Below the pieces are notes generated by a model that was not told the origin of the DNA, ran no database searches, and saw only the letters and a list, made by a program, of their open reading frames with translations. The translations under genes and the position numbers were made by a program. 50,867 nucleotides of DNA. It comes from a virus. Positions within the stretch are counted from its first letter, which is position 1; each line of letters starts with the position of its first letter. The stretch covers positions 1 to 50,867 of the IMG/VR virus record IMGVR_UViG_3300006865_000002; one strand, written 5' to 3'. This document shows positions 24,650-30,500 of this stretch, one piece after another.

Positions 24650-25146
24650 TCGTTTGGATTACGGGCCTACCGTGTTCGGGAAAAACGACCTTGGCCTACG
24701 AACTCCACAAGCGGATTGCCCTTGGCCGCGCGGTCGTGCTGGACGCCGAAGACATGCGGTCGAACTTGTGGCCGGAAATCGGCTACAGCGACCAAGACCG
24801 CCGGGACAATATGCAGCGGTTGGGCTACCTTGCCCGGATGTTCTCCCAACTTGGTTTGGTCGCCATTGTCGCGGCGGTATCCCCCTTCAGAGATACCCGC
24901 AACACGATTCGGGCTTGCAACCCCGGGGTGTTCTTCGAAGTGTATTTGGAATGCCCGTTCGATGCGCGTTATGCGCGGGACAAGCGCGGCATACTTGGCC
25001 CGCCTACGTGGAGTCGGGACGAATCGTATTACGAACCCCCGGGTATGCCGGAAATCCACGGCCATACGGACACGGAATCCCCCGACGCGCTGGCCGACCG
25101 CGTTATACGGGCCATGGTCGAAAAGGGGCTGGTCCATGCCCATTGA
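24646..25146 (+). CDS. cysC-like: Adenylyl-sulfate (APS) kinase
   Basis: The 166-residue protein starts at ATG 24646, overlapping the sulfotransferase stop by ATGA. P-loop is GLPCSGKT (7-14). LDAEDMRSNLWPEIGYSDQD (32-51), followed by DRRDNMQRLG, is the APS kinase core, and SPFRDTR (79-85) matches the substrate lid motif. The C-terminal YYEPPGMPEIH also fits. The enzyme phosphorylates APS to PAPS. It is slightly shorter than usual and lacks the FTGI element before YE.P, so it is somewhat divergent. It relies on host ATP sulfurylase for APS, as no such gene is present. It overlaps the next gene by 11 bases. Confidence 0.9.
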   Translation: MIVWITGLPCSGKTTLAYELHKRIALGRAVVLDAEDMRSNLWPEIGYSDQDRRDNMQRLGYLARMFSQLGLVAIVAAVSPFRDTRNTIRACNPGVFFEVYLECPFDARYARDKRGILGPPTWSRDESYYEPPGMPEIHGHTDTESPDALADRVIRAMVEKGLVHAH

Positions 25147-25423
25147 TCCGACCGGACCCGCCGTCATGGTCGCGGCGCGCGGCGCGGTATGGTGGGGCTA
25201 TGCCGTCGAACGCCGGGGCAAGCGCGAAGCGTGGTTGATCCAGTCCCCGGACGGCGGTTTCCGGTACGCTTCCATTCATGCGACTTTGTATCACTACGAC
25301 CCCAAAGCGTTCGCGGCCTTGGCCGCGCTGCATCGGGACTTGGAGCCCCGCGACCCGGAGTTCGAAAAGGAATGGCGGGCCATAGTCGATAGGCTCGAAT
25401 TGTTTTCACCGAAATCTACTTGA
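25136..25423 (+). CDS. Small protein at the end of the sulfation segment
   Basis: A 95-residue protein starts at ATG 25136, inside the kinase gene. It has a short beta-like N-terminal part rich in Trp and Tyr and a helical acidic C-terminus. No family is recognised. Overlap with the kinase gene suggests joint translation and perhaps a helper role. Confidence 0.65.
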   Translation: MPIDPTGPAVMVAARGAVWWGYAVERRGKREAWLIQSPDGGFRYASIHATLYHYDPKAFAALAALHRDLEPRDPEFEKEWRAIVDRLELFSPKST

Positions 25424-25449
25424 CTTGACCCCGTGACTAGGTAAGACTT

Positions 25450-25737
25450 ATGGACGAAATGACTATCGAAGAGTACCGCGAGAACCTGAAGACGTGCGCG
25501 CTTGCTTCGATGTTCTTGGAGCGGGTCAACGTCCCCGACATGCTGGAACGGATCGAACGCGCCGACGCATTCGGCGGCATGATCGACCCCACGCTTTACA
25601 GGGAAAAGCGCGGGGCCATGATGGAAGACAAGGAACTTTTGGAAGCGGCCTTGCCCCTTTGGAGATACGCCCAAAAGGTCCGCGAGTCCATCAACCAAAA
25701 GGCTTTGGAGGAACGGAAGAAAGCGGAAACGGCATAA
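25450..25737 (+). CDS. Small helical protein, function unknown
   Basis: A 95-residue protein starts at ATG 25450. It is almost wholly helical and charged, ending in ALEERKKAETA. The ribosome site is weak. It stands alone between two short gaps, and a hairpin follows it. No family is recognised. Confidence 0.65.
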   Translation: MDEMTIEEYRENLKTCALASMFLERVNVPDMLERIERADAFGGMIDPTLYREKRGAMMEDKELLEAALPLWRYAQKVRESINQKALEERKKAETA

Positions 25738-25766
25738 CAAACCATCCCTCTTCGGATCTACTTAGG

Positions 25767-25786
25767 CCCCCAAAACGTCTTGGGGG
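25767..25786 (+). other. Short hairpin between small genes
   Basis: CCCCCAA (25767-25773) pairs with TTGGGGG (25780-25786) around AACGTC. There is no T-run. It could be a weak terminator or mRNA end protector. Confidence 0.4.
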
Positions 25787-25888
25787 AAGTTGGAACCGAT
25801 GGAGGGTTGGACCATGAAGGAAATCCCGGTTGCGTTCATGGACGGTTCGGGGCGGAAAGCCATTCTCATACTTGATGGAGGGTCCAAC

Positions 25889-26146
25889 ATGGCGCGCAAG
25901 TTCCCCGTGTTCGAAGTATTCCACTCCAACCGCGCGAAGGAATACCGTTGGCGGCTCCGTTCGACCAACGGCGAAATCGTCGCGGCGTCCGGCGACGGCT
26001 TCAAGCAGCGCGCGGGGGTCGTGAACGCCATTCGCGCGGTCAAGCTGGCGGCGGCGCGGGGCGTGGTCGAAGCGGTCAAGGTCGTTCCCAAGCGGCTGTT
26101 GCGGAAGCCCAAGGCCGCGAAGCCCAAGGCGAATAAGGCCAGCTAA
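25889..26146 (+). CDS. DUF1508 (YegP-like) protein
   Basis: From ATG 25889 the frame gives 85 residues beginning MARKFPVFEVFHSN. The pattern EYRWRLRSTNGEIVAASGDG followed by an Ala/Val-rich helix is typical of DUF1508, a small beta-alpha domain. A basic Lys/Ala/Pro tail is added. GGAGGG stands at the right distance. A second ATG in frame at 25814 has its own GGAGGG and would add 25 residues, so two start sites are possible. The family has no settled function. It is followed by a strong terminator. Confidence 0.75.
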   Translation: MARKFPVFEVFHSNRAKEYRWRLRSTNGEIVAASGDGFKQRAGVVNAIRAVKLAAARGVVEAVKVVPKRLLRKPKAAKPKANKAS

Positions 26147-26173
26147 CCAACCGCCTTTTCCTCCCTCTCTCGG

Positions 26174-26201
26174 GGCCGGGTAGCAATACCCGGCCTTTTT
26201 T
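26174..26201 (+). terminator. Rho-independent terminator
   Basis: GGCCGGGTA (26174-26182) pairs perfectly with TACCCGGCC (26187-26195) around GCAA, followed by six T and an AT-rich stretch. It ends the unit that includes the DUF1508 gene, eleven bases before a new promoter. Confidence 0.95.
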
Positions 26202-26211
26202 ATTTTGCCAC

Positions 26212-26239
26212 TTGACTTTATGGCATAAAGTTGTATAGT
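26212..26239 (+). promoter_or_regulatory. Sigma70-type promoter with operator palindrome in the spacer
   Basis: TTGACT (26212-26217), 16 bases, TATAGT (26234-26239). The perfect palindrome ACTTTATG-G-CATAAAGT (26215-26231) starts within the -35 hexamer and fills most of the spacer, so a protein bound there would block polymerase. The same core recurs at 26485-26499 and, as half-site CTTTATGG, at the 27349 promoter. A shared repressor is a fair inference. Confidence 0.85.
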
Positions 26240-26265
26240 TAGGCAGAGTGAAAGGAGGAACGACG

Positions 26266-26481
26266 ATGCTTACCCCGGAGGAAATGAAGGCCCGGCGCGC
26301 CCCGTGCGAGTTCCAGTCAAGGCCGTACTTCCCGATTGATCCCCGACCGGACGGCGACGACCTTTGGGACCGCTACTTCCGGCTGGTCCTTCGTCACCAC
26401 GTCGGAGCCGAAACCGAAGTCCGTTGGATCGACGAACCCAACGTGGTTTACGGTTGGGTAATCGGACTTGCCCCGCGTTGA
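26266..26481 (+). CDS. Small protein under the operator-bearing promoter
   Basis: A 71-residue protein starts at ATG 26266, seven bases after AAAGGAGG. It is soluble and acidic to aromatic in character (DDLWDRYFRLVLRHHVG). It is the only gene between the 26212 promoter and the palindrome cluster, so it might be the regulated product or even the regulator. It has no recognisable DNA-binding motif. Function unknown. Confidence 0.7.
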   Translation: MLTPEEMKARRAPCEFQSRPYFPIDPRPDGDDLWDRYFRLVLRHHVGAETEVRWIDEPNVVYGWVIGLAPR

Positions 26482-26484
26482 AAC

Positions 26485-26536
26485 CTTTATGGCATAAAGT
26501 CTTTTTATGACATAAAGTGTCAACACTTTACGTAAA
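26485..26536 (+). promoter_or_regulatory. Cluster of CTTTATGnCATAAAG-type palindromes
   Basis: Three related inverted repeats lie in 52 bases: CTTTATG-G-CATAAAG (26485-26499), TTTATG-A-CATAAA (26504-26516) and TTTACGTAAA (26527-26536). The first two share the core of the operator in the 26212 promoter. The cluster ends about 40 bases upstream of a sigma54-type promoter, a position where activator sites could act. The region is clearly A/T-rich against its surroundings. Confidence 0.75.
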
Positions 26537-26574
26537 TTGTCACAACGGAACCGCGAACGCGCTTCAAAAATCGC

Positions 26575-26591
26575 TTGGCACGAAACTTGCA
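26575..26591 (+). promoter_or_regulatory. Sigma54 (RpoN)-type promoter
   Basis: TTGGCACG (26575-26582), four bases, TTGCA (26587-26591) is a full match to the -24/-12 consensus TTGGCACG-N4-TTGCW. Transcription would start near 26602 and read the gene at 26658. Sigma54 promoters need an enhancer-binding activator with ATP hydrolysis; the palindrome cluster upstream may hold its sites. I saw no second such match in the window by eye. Confidence 0.7.
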
Positions 26592-26657
26592 GTAAGTAGG
26601 TAGTCGGGTCGGATGGTCCGGCCCAATGCTCTTTGGAAATCGGAAAGGAGGAACGGC

Positions 26658-27197
26658 TTGAACATTGAGCAAGCCTACGAACGGACCAACGCCGTTAAGC
26701 CCGAAGGCACGGTCACGCCACTTACCTTTGAGGAAGCGGAGAAGGCAATCCGAAAGATGTTCCGCCACTTGAAGGGGCGTCGGTTCCCTTACCGCATCGT
26801 GGAGACTTCCGGCAACCGCTACACTTGGCTAAGGGGATCGGAGTTCCGCGTCAACGTGGGCAACGGCTGGTCGGACTTGATCCACTTGTTTTCCCATTGG
26901 TTCCATAGGGAGTACGTCGGGGGTCGGCCCCACTCCAAGAAACACGCCCGGCTTGAAAAGAACCTTCGCAAGTGGGCCGTGGCGCGGGGCTGGTTCAACG
27001 GATCGTTGAAGCCCAAGCCCAAGGAACCGAAGCCGGAACCCGTGGCCGCGCCCGTGGACTTCGTGGCAAAGCGCGAAGCCAAGGCGCGTCGGATGCTGGC
27101 GAAGTGGGAACGCAAGTTGGAGTTGGCGAAGGGCCATCTTCAGAAGTGGCGGGCCAAGGTCCGCTACTACGACAGGAAGAAGACGGCCAGCGCGTAG
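26658..27197 (+). CDS. Basic protein of unknown function, first gene after the sigma54-type promoter
   Basis: TTG 26658 lies six bases after AAAGGAGG (26644-26651) and gives 179 residues. The first 100 residues form a mixed domain with aromatic and basic residues (RFPYRIVETSGNRYTW, LIHLFSHWFHREY). Then a Lys-Pro-Glu linker and a basic helical tail (KAEAKARRMLAKW-like) follow. The high charge suits nucleic-acid binding. Transcription is probably controlled by the palindromes and sigma54-type promoter just upstream. Confidence 0.75.
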   Translation: MNIEQAYERTNAVKPEGTVTPLTFEEAEKAIRKMFRHLKGRRFPYRIVETSGNRYTWLRGSEFRVNVGNGWSDLIHLFSHWFHREYVGGRPHSKKHARLEKNLRKWAVARGWFNGSLKPKPKEPKPEPVAAPVDFVAKREAKARRMLAKWERKLELAKGHLQKWRAKVRYYDRKKTASA

Positions 27198-27221
27198 GGC
27201 CTTGGAGTAGAGGGAAGGAAA

Positions 27222-27245
27222 GGGCGGGGCCGAAAGGCCCCGCCC
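27222..27245 (+). other. GAAA-capped hairpin after the 26658 gene
   Basis: GGGCGGGGCC (27222-27231) pairs perfectly with GGCCCCGCCC (27236-27245) around a GAAA tetraloop. No T-run follows. It lies four bases upstream of the tRNA-like sequence and may be an mRNA 3' end or processing structure. Confidence 0.75.
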
Positions 27246-27249
27246 GCAT

Positions 27250-27321
27250 GGGCCTACCAAGGACGGACCGCGTGTAGGTTGGATACTCGCGGCGGGGGTT
27301 CGATTCCCCATAGGTCCACCA
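27250..27321 (+). other. tRNA-like sequence with T arm and CCA but no normal anticodon arm
   Basis: The 3' part is fully tRNA-like: T arm GGGGG-TTCGATT-CCCCA, then TAGGTCC, A and CCA. A 5' partner for the acceptor exists either at 27250 (GGGCCTA, seven pairs with one wobble) or at 27265 (GGACC, five pairs). GTAGGTTGGATAC (27275-27287) looks like a D arm. The total of 72 or 57 bases is too short, and no 5-bp stem with a seven-base anticodon loop can be drawn. It is probably a decayed tRNA or a copy of a tRNA 3' end. Confidence 0.5.
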
Positions 27322-27348
27322 ATATTGATCGGACCAACAGGATTTCGG

Positions 27349-27376
27349 TTGACTTTATGGAATGCCCGGCTACGAT
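27349..27376 (+). promoter_or_regulatory. Sigma70-type promoter with half operator and palindrome
   Basis: TTGACT (27349-27354), 16 bases, TACGAT (27371-27376). The -35 runs into TTATGG, the half-site of the CTTTATGG palindromes. An inverted repeat CGGCTAC...GTAGCCG (27367-27386) overlaps the -10 and start region. It precedes the gene at 27405. Confidence 0.6.
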
Positions 27377-27404
27377 TGTGTAGCCGATTGATGGAGGAAT
27401 GGAC

Positions 27405-27791
27405 ATGGCTAAGGCTCGAATCGAGTACGCGGCGGTTGTCGGCACGGGACAGTTTCCTTTCGACATGCTCCGTTACGACTTCTGTTCCCCGGCGTCGGAG
27501 TCCAAGGACTGTTCGCAGTTGGGGCGGCTGACCGACCCGACCCTTTCGGACAAGGCCACGGCGGAAGAGTTCATCAAGATTCGGGTTGTCGTGGTCAAGC
27601 GCGTGTTCGCGGATTGCGTGGGCGGGGACTGGACGCCCGCGCGCTGGCAATCCTTCGGTTGGGAACTGGTCGCGGGCATGGGGCGGCGTCGATTCGAGTA
27701 CGAAGACGACGCGCGCCGGGCCGGGGAGAACTACGCCGCGTCCCTTCGGATGCACAACAACCATATGCGGAAGGGGACCAACAATGGTTAG
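27405..27791 (+). CDS. Accessory protein, function unknown
   Basis: ATG 27405 stands seven bases after GGAGG and gives 128 residues; ATG 27399 is too close. The protein is soluble, with two Cys near residue 26-35 and a helical C-terminus rich in Arg, Asn and His. It overlaps the next gene by eight bases. I do not recognise a family. Confidence 0.7.
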   Translation: MAKARIEYAAVVGTGQFPFDMLRYDFCSPASESKDCSQLGRLTDPTLSDKATAEEFIKIRVVVVKRVFADCVGGDWTPARWQSFGWELVAGMGRRRFEYEDDARRAGENYAASLRMHNNHMRKGTNNG

Positions 27792-28323
27792 CCGCCGCGT
27801 TTGGTGCATCAAACTAAAGCCGCGCGACTTGGACGGCAAAGCGGGCGGGTACTGGTCCGCCAAACCCGGCGACGACATGAAGGCCGGAACCTACGGCGAA
27901 GGGTTCGCGGGGGAAGCCTTGGTCGTGCTGCTGGACGACGATTCCGGGGACTGGTTCGCGGGCTTGGCCCATGCCGCCGGATGCGAAGGCGGGGCGGGTT
28001 GCCGACACGCGGCGGGGCTGGCGGTCAAGGCCCTGTTGGAGAAGGCGGGCGTTTCGCTGGAAGTGAAGACCAAACGGACCAAGCGAGTTTCGCGGGCCGC
28101 GCAATGGGCCGACGCATGTTCCCGGGCGTCCGATGCCCTTTCGACGCTGGCCGAACTCAAGTCCGAATACGAATCGTGGAGGGACAATCTTCCCGAGAAC
28201 TTGCAAACGTCGGCGGTCGGGGAAAAGCTGGATGCGGTTTGCGACCTTGACCTTGATTCGTGCGTGTCCACCATTGAGGAAGCGGAAGGCTTGGACCTTC
28301 CCCTTGGGTACGGAAAGGACTAG
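27784..28323 (+). CDS. Phage protein with C-terminal ELKSEYE/WRDNLPENL motif
   Basis: A 179-residue protein starts at ATG 27784 inside the previous gene. The N-terminal part contains Gly/Ala/Cys-rich GCEGGAGCRH, and the C-terminal part reads ELKSEYESWRDNLPENLQTS followed by GEKLDAV and a Leu/Asp-rich tail. I recall this C-terminal pattern from many uncharacterised phage proteins; its function is unknown. It heads a run of small overlapping genes. Confidence 0.75.
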   Translation: MVSRRVWCIKLKPRDLDGKAGGYWSAKPGDDMKAGTYGEGFAGEALVVLLDDDSGDWFAGLAHAAGCEGGAGCRHAAGLAVKALLEKAGVSLEVKTKRTKRVSRAAQWADACSRASDALSTLAELKSEYESWRDNLPENLQTSAVGEKLDAVCDLDLDSCVSTIEEAEGLDLPLGYGKD

Positions 28324-28328
28324 GGGCC

Positions 28329-28490
28329 ATGCTTTGCGCGAACGTGAATTGCGACCGGGGCAAGGGCAAGCGCAAGGGCCAGCGCGCTACCTTCCGCAAG
28401 GGGAAGAAGTGGTCCAAGTATTGTTCCCCGGCTTGCGGGTTCGCCGTTCGACAGCTTCGCTACTACCATCGGACGGCGGGGCGCAAGTGA
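28329..28490 (+). CDS. Very small zinc-finger-like protein
   Basis: A 53-residue frame starts at ATG 28329, five bases after the previous stop, and ends at TGA 28488-28490. Cysteine pairs CANVNC and CSPAC flank a basic helix-like stretch, followed by a basic tail. Short phage proteins of this plan are common. It overlaps the next start (GTGA). The role is probably nucleic-acid binding, by inference only. Confidence 0.7.
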   Translation: MLCANVNCDRGKGKRKGQRATFRKGKKWSKYCSPACGFAVRQLRYYHRTAGRK

Positions 28491-28645
28491 AACGGTTTTG
28501 GCTGGCGGTCTTGTTACTCGCATTCGTGGGGGGATGCGCCAATCGTCCCCGTGTCCCGCGCCCGGGGTACGACTTCCCCGTATGGCGGGCGGGTCATGAC
28601 TACATCCCGCCGACGTGGAAGCATTGCAAGGGCAGGGGCCGCTAA
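28487..28645 (+). CDS. Small predicted lipoprotein
   Basis: A 52-residue frame starts at GTG 28487, overlapping the previous stop. A basic n-region (KR), hydrophobic core WLAVLLLAFVGG and Cys17 make a clear lipoprotein signal. The mature part is only about 36 residues and rich in Pro, Arg and Trp. Small phage lipoproteins are often outer spanin parts or superinfection blockers. It lies far from the late genes, so a role in exclusion or envelope change is as likely as lysis. Confidence 0.7.
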   Translation: MKRFWLAVLLLAFVGGCANRPRVPRPGYDFPVWRAGHDYIPPTWKHCKGRGR

Positions 28646-29217
28646 TGGCTTTCGAACTCCCGACCAAGCCCCGAGCCCATGGGCATAAGTGGTACGAATG
28701 CCCGGGGAATCACGCTTACGCGAACTCTTGCCAGTTTTGCGACGGCGGGCTTGGTTGGTGCATCCGTTGTGACTGTTTCGAGGGGGAACTTACTTACACT
28801 TGCCCGGGAAGGAAAATGACCCGGGAGGAAAAGGCCCTTTCCTATGCGGGTTGGCTTAACTTCGTGAACGGGCGTTGGATCAAGAAACGTCCGGCCTTGA
28901 TCGTTGAAAAGTACCTTCATCCGGGGGCGCGTGGCGAAAAGGCAAACGCGGCGGTTTCAAAAACCGTTGGGGCAACCCTTGGGGGTTCGACTCCCCCCGC
29001 GCCCACTATTCACCGTTGCCATTGGCCCAACTGCATTCATGAAGTTCCGCCCCGGCTTTGGGGCTGTCGCTTCCATTGGTTCAAACTTCCCAAAGAACTT
29101 AGGGACGCCATTTGGCGGACCTACGTTCCCGGGCAGGAAGTGACCAAGACCCCTTCGCCCGCGTACATCAAGGCCGCGCAAGCCGTCCAAGAGTGGATCA
29201 AAGGGAACCGCGAATGA
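28645..29217 (+). CDS. Two-part Cys-rich protein whose frame runs through a tRNA-Leu gene
   Basis: The open frame from ATG 28645 (TAATG overlap) is 190 residues. Residues 1-90 form a Cys-rich unit (CQFC, CIRCDC, CPGRKM) like a known phage type. The last 65 residues (CHWPNCIHEVPPRLWGCRFH and on) look like a separate small phage protein with its own Cys set. Between them, 28925-29005 is a well-folded tRNA-Leu. The frame may be two genes joined by read-through of the tRNA region, or the tRNA may sit inside a real gene. No internal ATG in frame follows the tRNA closely. Confidence 0.6.
   Translation: MAFELPTKPRAHGHKWYECPGNHAYANSCQFCDGGLGWCIRCDCFEGELTYTCPGRKMTREEKALSYAGWLNFVNGRWIKKRPALIVEKYLHPGARGEKANAAVSKTVGATLGGSTPPAPTIHRCHWPNCIHEVPPRLWGCRFHWFKLPKELRDAIWRTYVPGQEVTKTPSPAYIKAAQAVQEWIKGNRE
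28925..29005 (+). tRNA. tRNA-Leu (CAA), CCA not encoded
   Basis: Acceptor GGGCGCG pairs with CGCGCCC; the D region TGGCGAAAAGGCAAACGC is leucine-like; anticodon arm GCGGT-TTCAAAA-ACCGT gives anticodon CAA; a long variable arm GGGG-CAA-CCC marks a class II tRNA; T arm GGGGG-TTCGACT-CCCCC is perfect; A73 follows. The next bases are CTA, not CCA. It lies wholly within an open reading frame on the same strand. Confidence 0.88.
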
Positions 29218-29369
29218 GCGGAGGGAGGAAGCGCGCGTCCCAAGTCTCGTTGCCCGGCGTGGCCGAAGCCGTGAGCCGGGGAGTCATGGGCCAAATCGAC
29301 TTCGAAGAAGTGGAAGATTTCCAATACGGATTCGGAGGAAAGGAAGACCATGGACAACCCGAACCCTGA
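29214..29369 (+). CDS. Small protein, function unknown
   Basis: A 51-residue frame starts at ATG 29214 in an ATGA overlap. The N-terminus is basic (GGRKRAS) and the C-terminus acidic. It overlaps the next gene by 20 bases. Packing and coupling support it, but nothing shows its role. Confidence 0.55.
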   Translation: MSGGRKRASQVSLPGVAEAVSRGVMGQIDFEEVEDFQYGFGGKEDHGQPEP

Positions 29370-29937
29370 TTGCCGCTGGAAGTTGTGGACGTGGATTGGA
29401 ACCCATGCGCCCGCTTGGGTCAAGAACGCGCTGGCCGACTCCGTGAAACACGCGGAGAAACGCGGAATCCGAATGGGGGCGGAAGTCGCTTCGGACTACG
29501 ACTACTTGTCCGGCCACGACCATTTGGTTTCGGACTGCATCCTTGGGAAACTGAACTTGCTTGGGAAGAGGAAGCCCCGGAGGAATCGGACGGCTTCTTC
29601 CGATGCCAAACGGCTTCGGGAGATTGCCGACATTCTGGAAGCTGTCGATAATCGCTGCATGGCGGTTGACGGCCCCGTTACGCCGACCAAGGACGAAATC
29701 AGGGCGGACGAACTCCGGACTATCTACAGGCTGGCGAAACGTCTTCGTCCCTTCCCCAAGGTCGCGCGCCGTTGCAAATGCGAATCCGGCGGGGCTCAAT
29801 GCGGGCGAACCACGGCCAACAAGAAAGGGGTTTGCTCCGAATGTTTGCGGCGTTGTTTCAGCCTTCAGAATTGCAGCATCAACCATTCGGAAGAAGCCCG
29901 TAGCCGAGTGGGGGACGCGCGGAGGGAAGTACATTGA
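29350..29937 (+). CDS. Cys-rich protein, possible zinc binder
   Basis: A 195-residue protein starts at ATG 29350 behind GGAGGAAAGG. The C-terminal third has many Cys (CKCESG, CGRTT, CSECLRRC, NCSIN), a likely zinc module. The middle is helical and charged (DAKRLREIADILEAVDN). It overlaps the next gene by TTGA. No family is recognised. Confidence 0.7.
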   Translation: MDNPNPDCRWKLWTWIGTHAPAWVKNALADSVKHAEKRGIRMGAEVASDYDYLSGHDHLVSDCILGKLNLLGKRKPRRNRTASSDAKRLREIADILEAVDNRCMAVDGPVTPTKDEIRADELRTIYRLAKRLRPFPKVARRCKCESGGAQCGRTTANKKGVCSECLRRCFSLQNCSINHSEEARSRVGDARREVH

Positions 29938-30245
29938 CCGGAGCCTACACTTTCCAGAAGTTCGAACCCGGGCCGGACCAAGACCATTGGGATTGCCCCA
30001 AGGGGCATTGGGTTTCGTGGGCCGGGACGCGGGACGGCAAGCCCTATCGGGCGGTCATGATCCGTTGCCCTGAATGCGGAACGTGCGGAATGCTACCGCA
30101 TCGGATCGACCCGGCGGGCGGGGTTCATCCTTCCATCGTTTGCACGGGGCCGGACCAGAAGCCGGGAACGTGCGCGTTCCATACCATGCCCAACACGCTT
30201 TCGGGTTGGACGCATGGAGAAAGGCCGGATACGAAGGACCAGTAG
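29934..30245 (+). CDS. Small zinc-ribbon-like protein
   Basis: TTG 29934, behind GGAGGGAAG and overlapping the previous stop, gives 103 residues. CPKGH and CPECGTC form a ribbon-like set. The C-terminus has one further Cys pair (CTGPDQKPGTC). The role is unknown; nucleic-acid binding is possible. Confidence 0.65.
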   Translation: MTGAYTFQKFEPGPDQDHWDCPKGHWVSWAGTRDGKPYRAVMIRCPECGTCGMLPHRIDPAGGVHPSIVCTGPDQKPGTCAFHTMPNTLSGWTHGERPDTKDQ

Positions 30246-30400
30246 TGGACCCAAACGAATCGTCTTGGAAAATTCCCGTAGTGGGCGCGGATAAGCCCCG
30301 CGCTTCACGGCTGGCATTGCTGGCGTTCGGTCTTGCGGTCGGGTTCGTGTACGGGTTCGCGGCGGGGTTGTTTATAGCATGGTTGGTTAGCAGGGATTAA
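30245..30400 (+). CDS. Small single-span membrane protein
   Basis: GTG 30245 overlaps the previous stop (TAGTG) and opens a 51-residue frame. Residues about 27-48 (LALLAFGLAVGFVYGFAAGL and on) are one membrane span, with little outside it. Short phage membrane proteins can act in exclusion or lysis control; nothing here decides between them. The tRNA-Glu starts four bases after the stop. Confidence 0.6.
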   Translation: MDPNESSWKIPVVGADKPRASRLALLAFGLAVGFVYGFAAGLFIAWLVSRD

Positions 30401-30403
30401 TGA

Positions 30404-30479
30404 GGCCCCATCGTCTAGTGGCCTAGGATGTCACCCTTTCAAGGTGAAGACACGGGTTCGAATCCCGTTGGGGCTACCA
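30404..30479 (+). tRNA. tRNA-Glu (UUC)
   Basis: The 76-base gene folds as a cloverleaf: acceptor GGCCCCA with TGGGGCT (G1-U72 wobble), anticodon arm TCACC-CTTTCAA-GGTGA with anticodon TTC, T arm ACGGG-TTCGAAT-CCCGT, A73 and an encoded CCA. It resembles bacterial tRNA-Glu and reads GAA codons. Confidence 0.95.
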
Positions 30480-30500
30480 AAATTGATTGGAGGAACGCGC

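Noticed and set aside
25420-25447. TTGACT-N16-TAAGAC as a promoter before the 25450 gene
   Set aside because: Its transcription start would fall after the ATG, so it could not serve that gene, and the -10 is poor.
27294-27321. tRNA 3' end as a phage attachment site (attP)
   Set aside because: No integrase or excision gene was found anywhere, so lysogeny by tRNA integration is unsupported, though not excluded.
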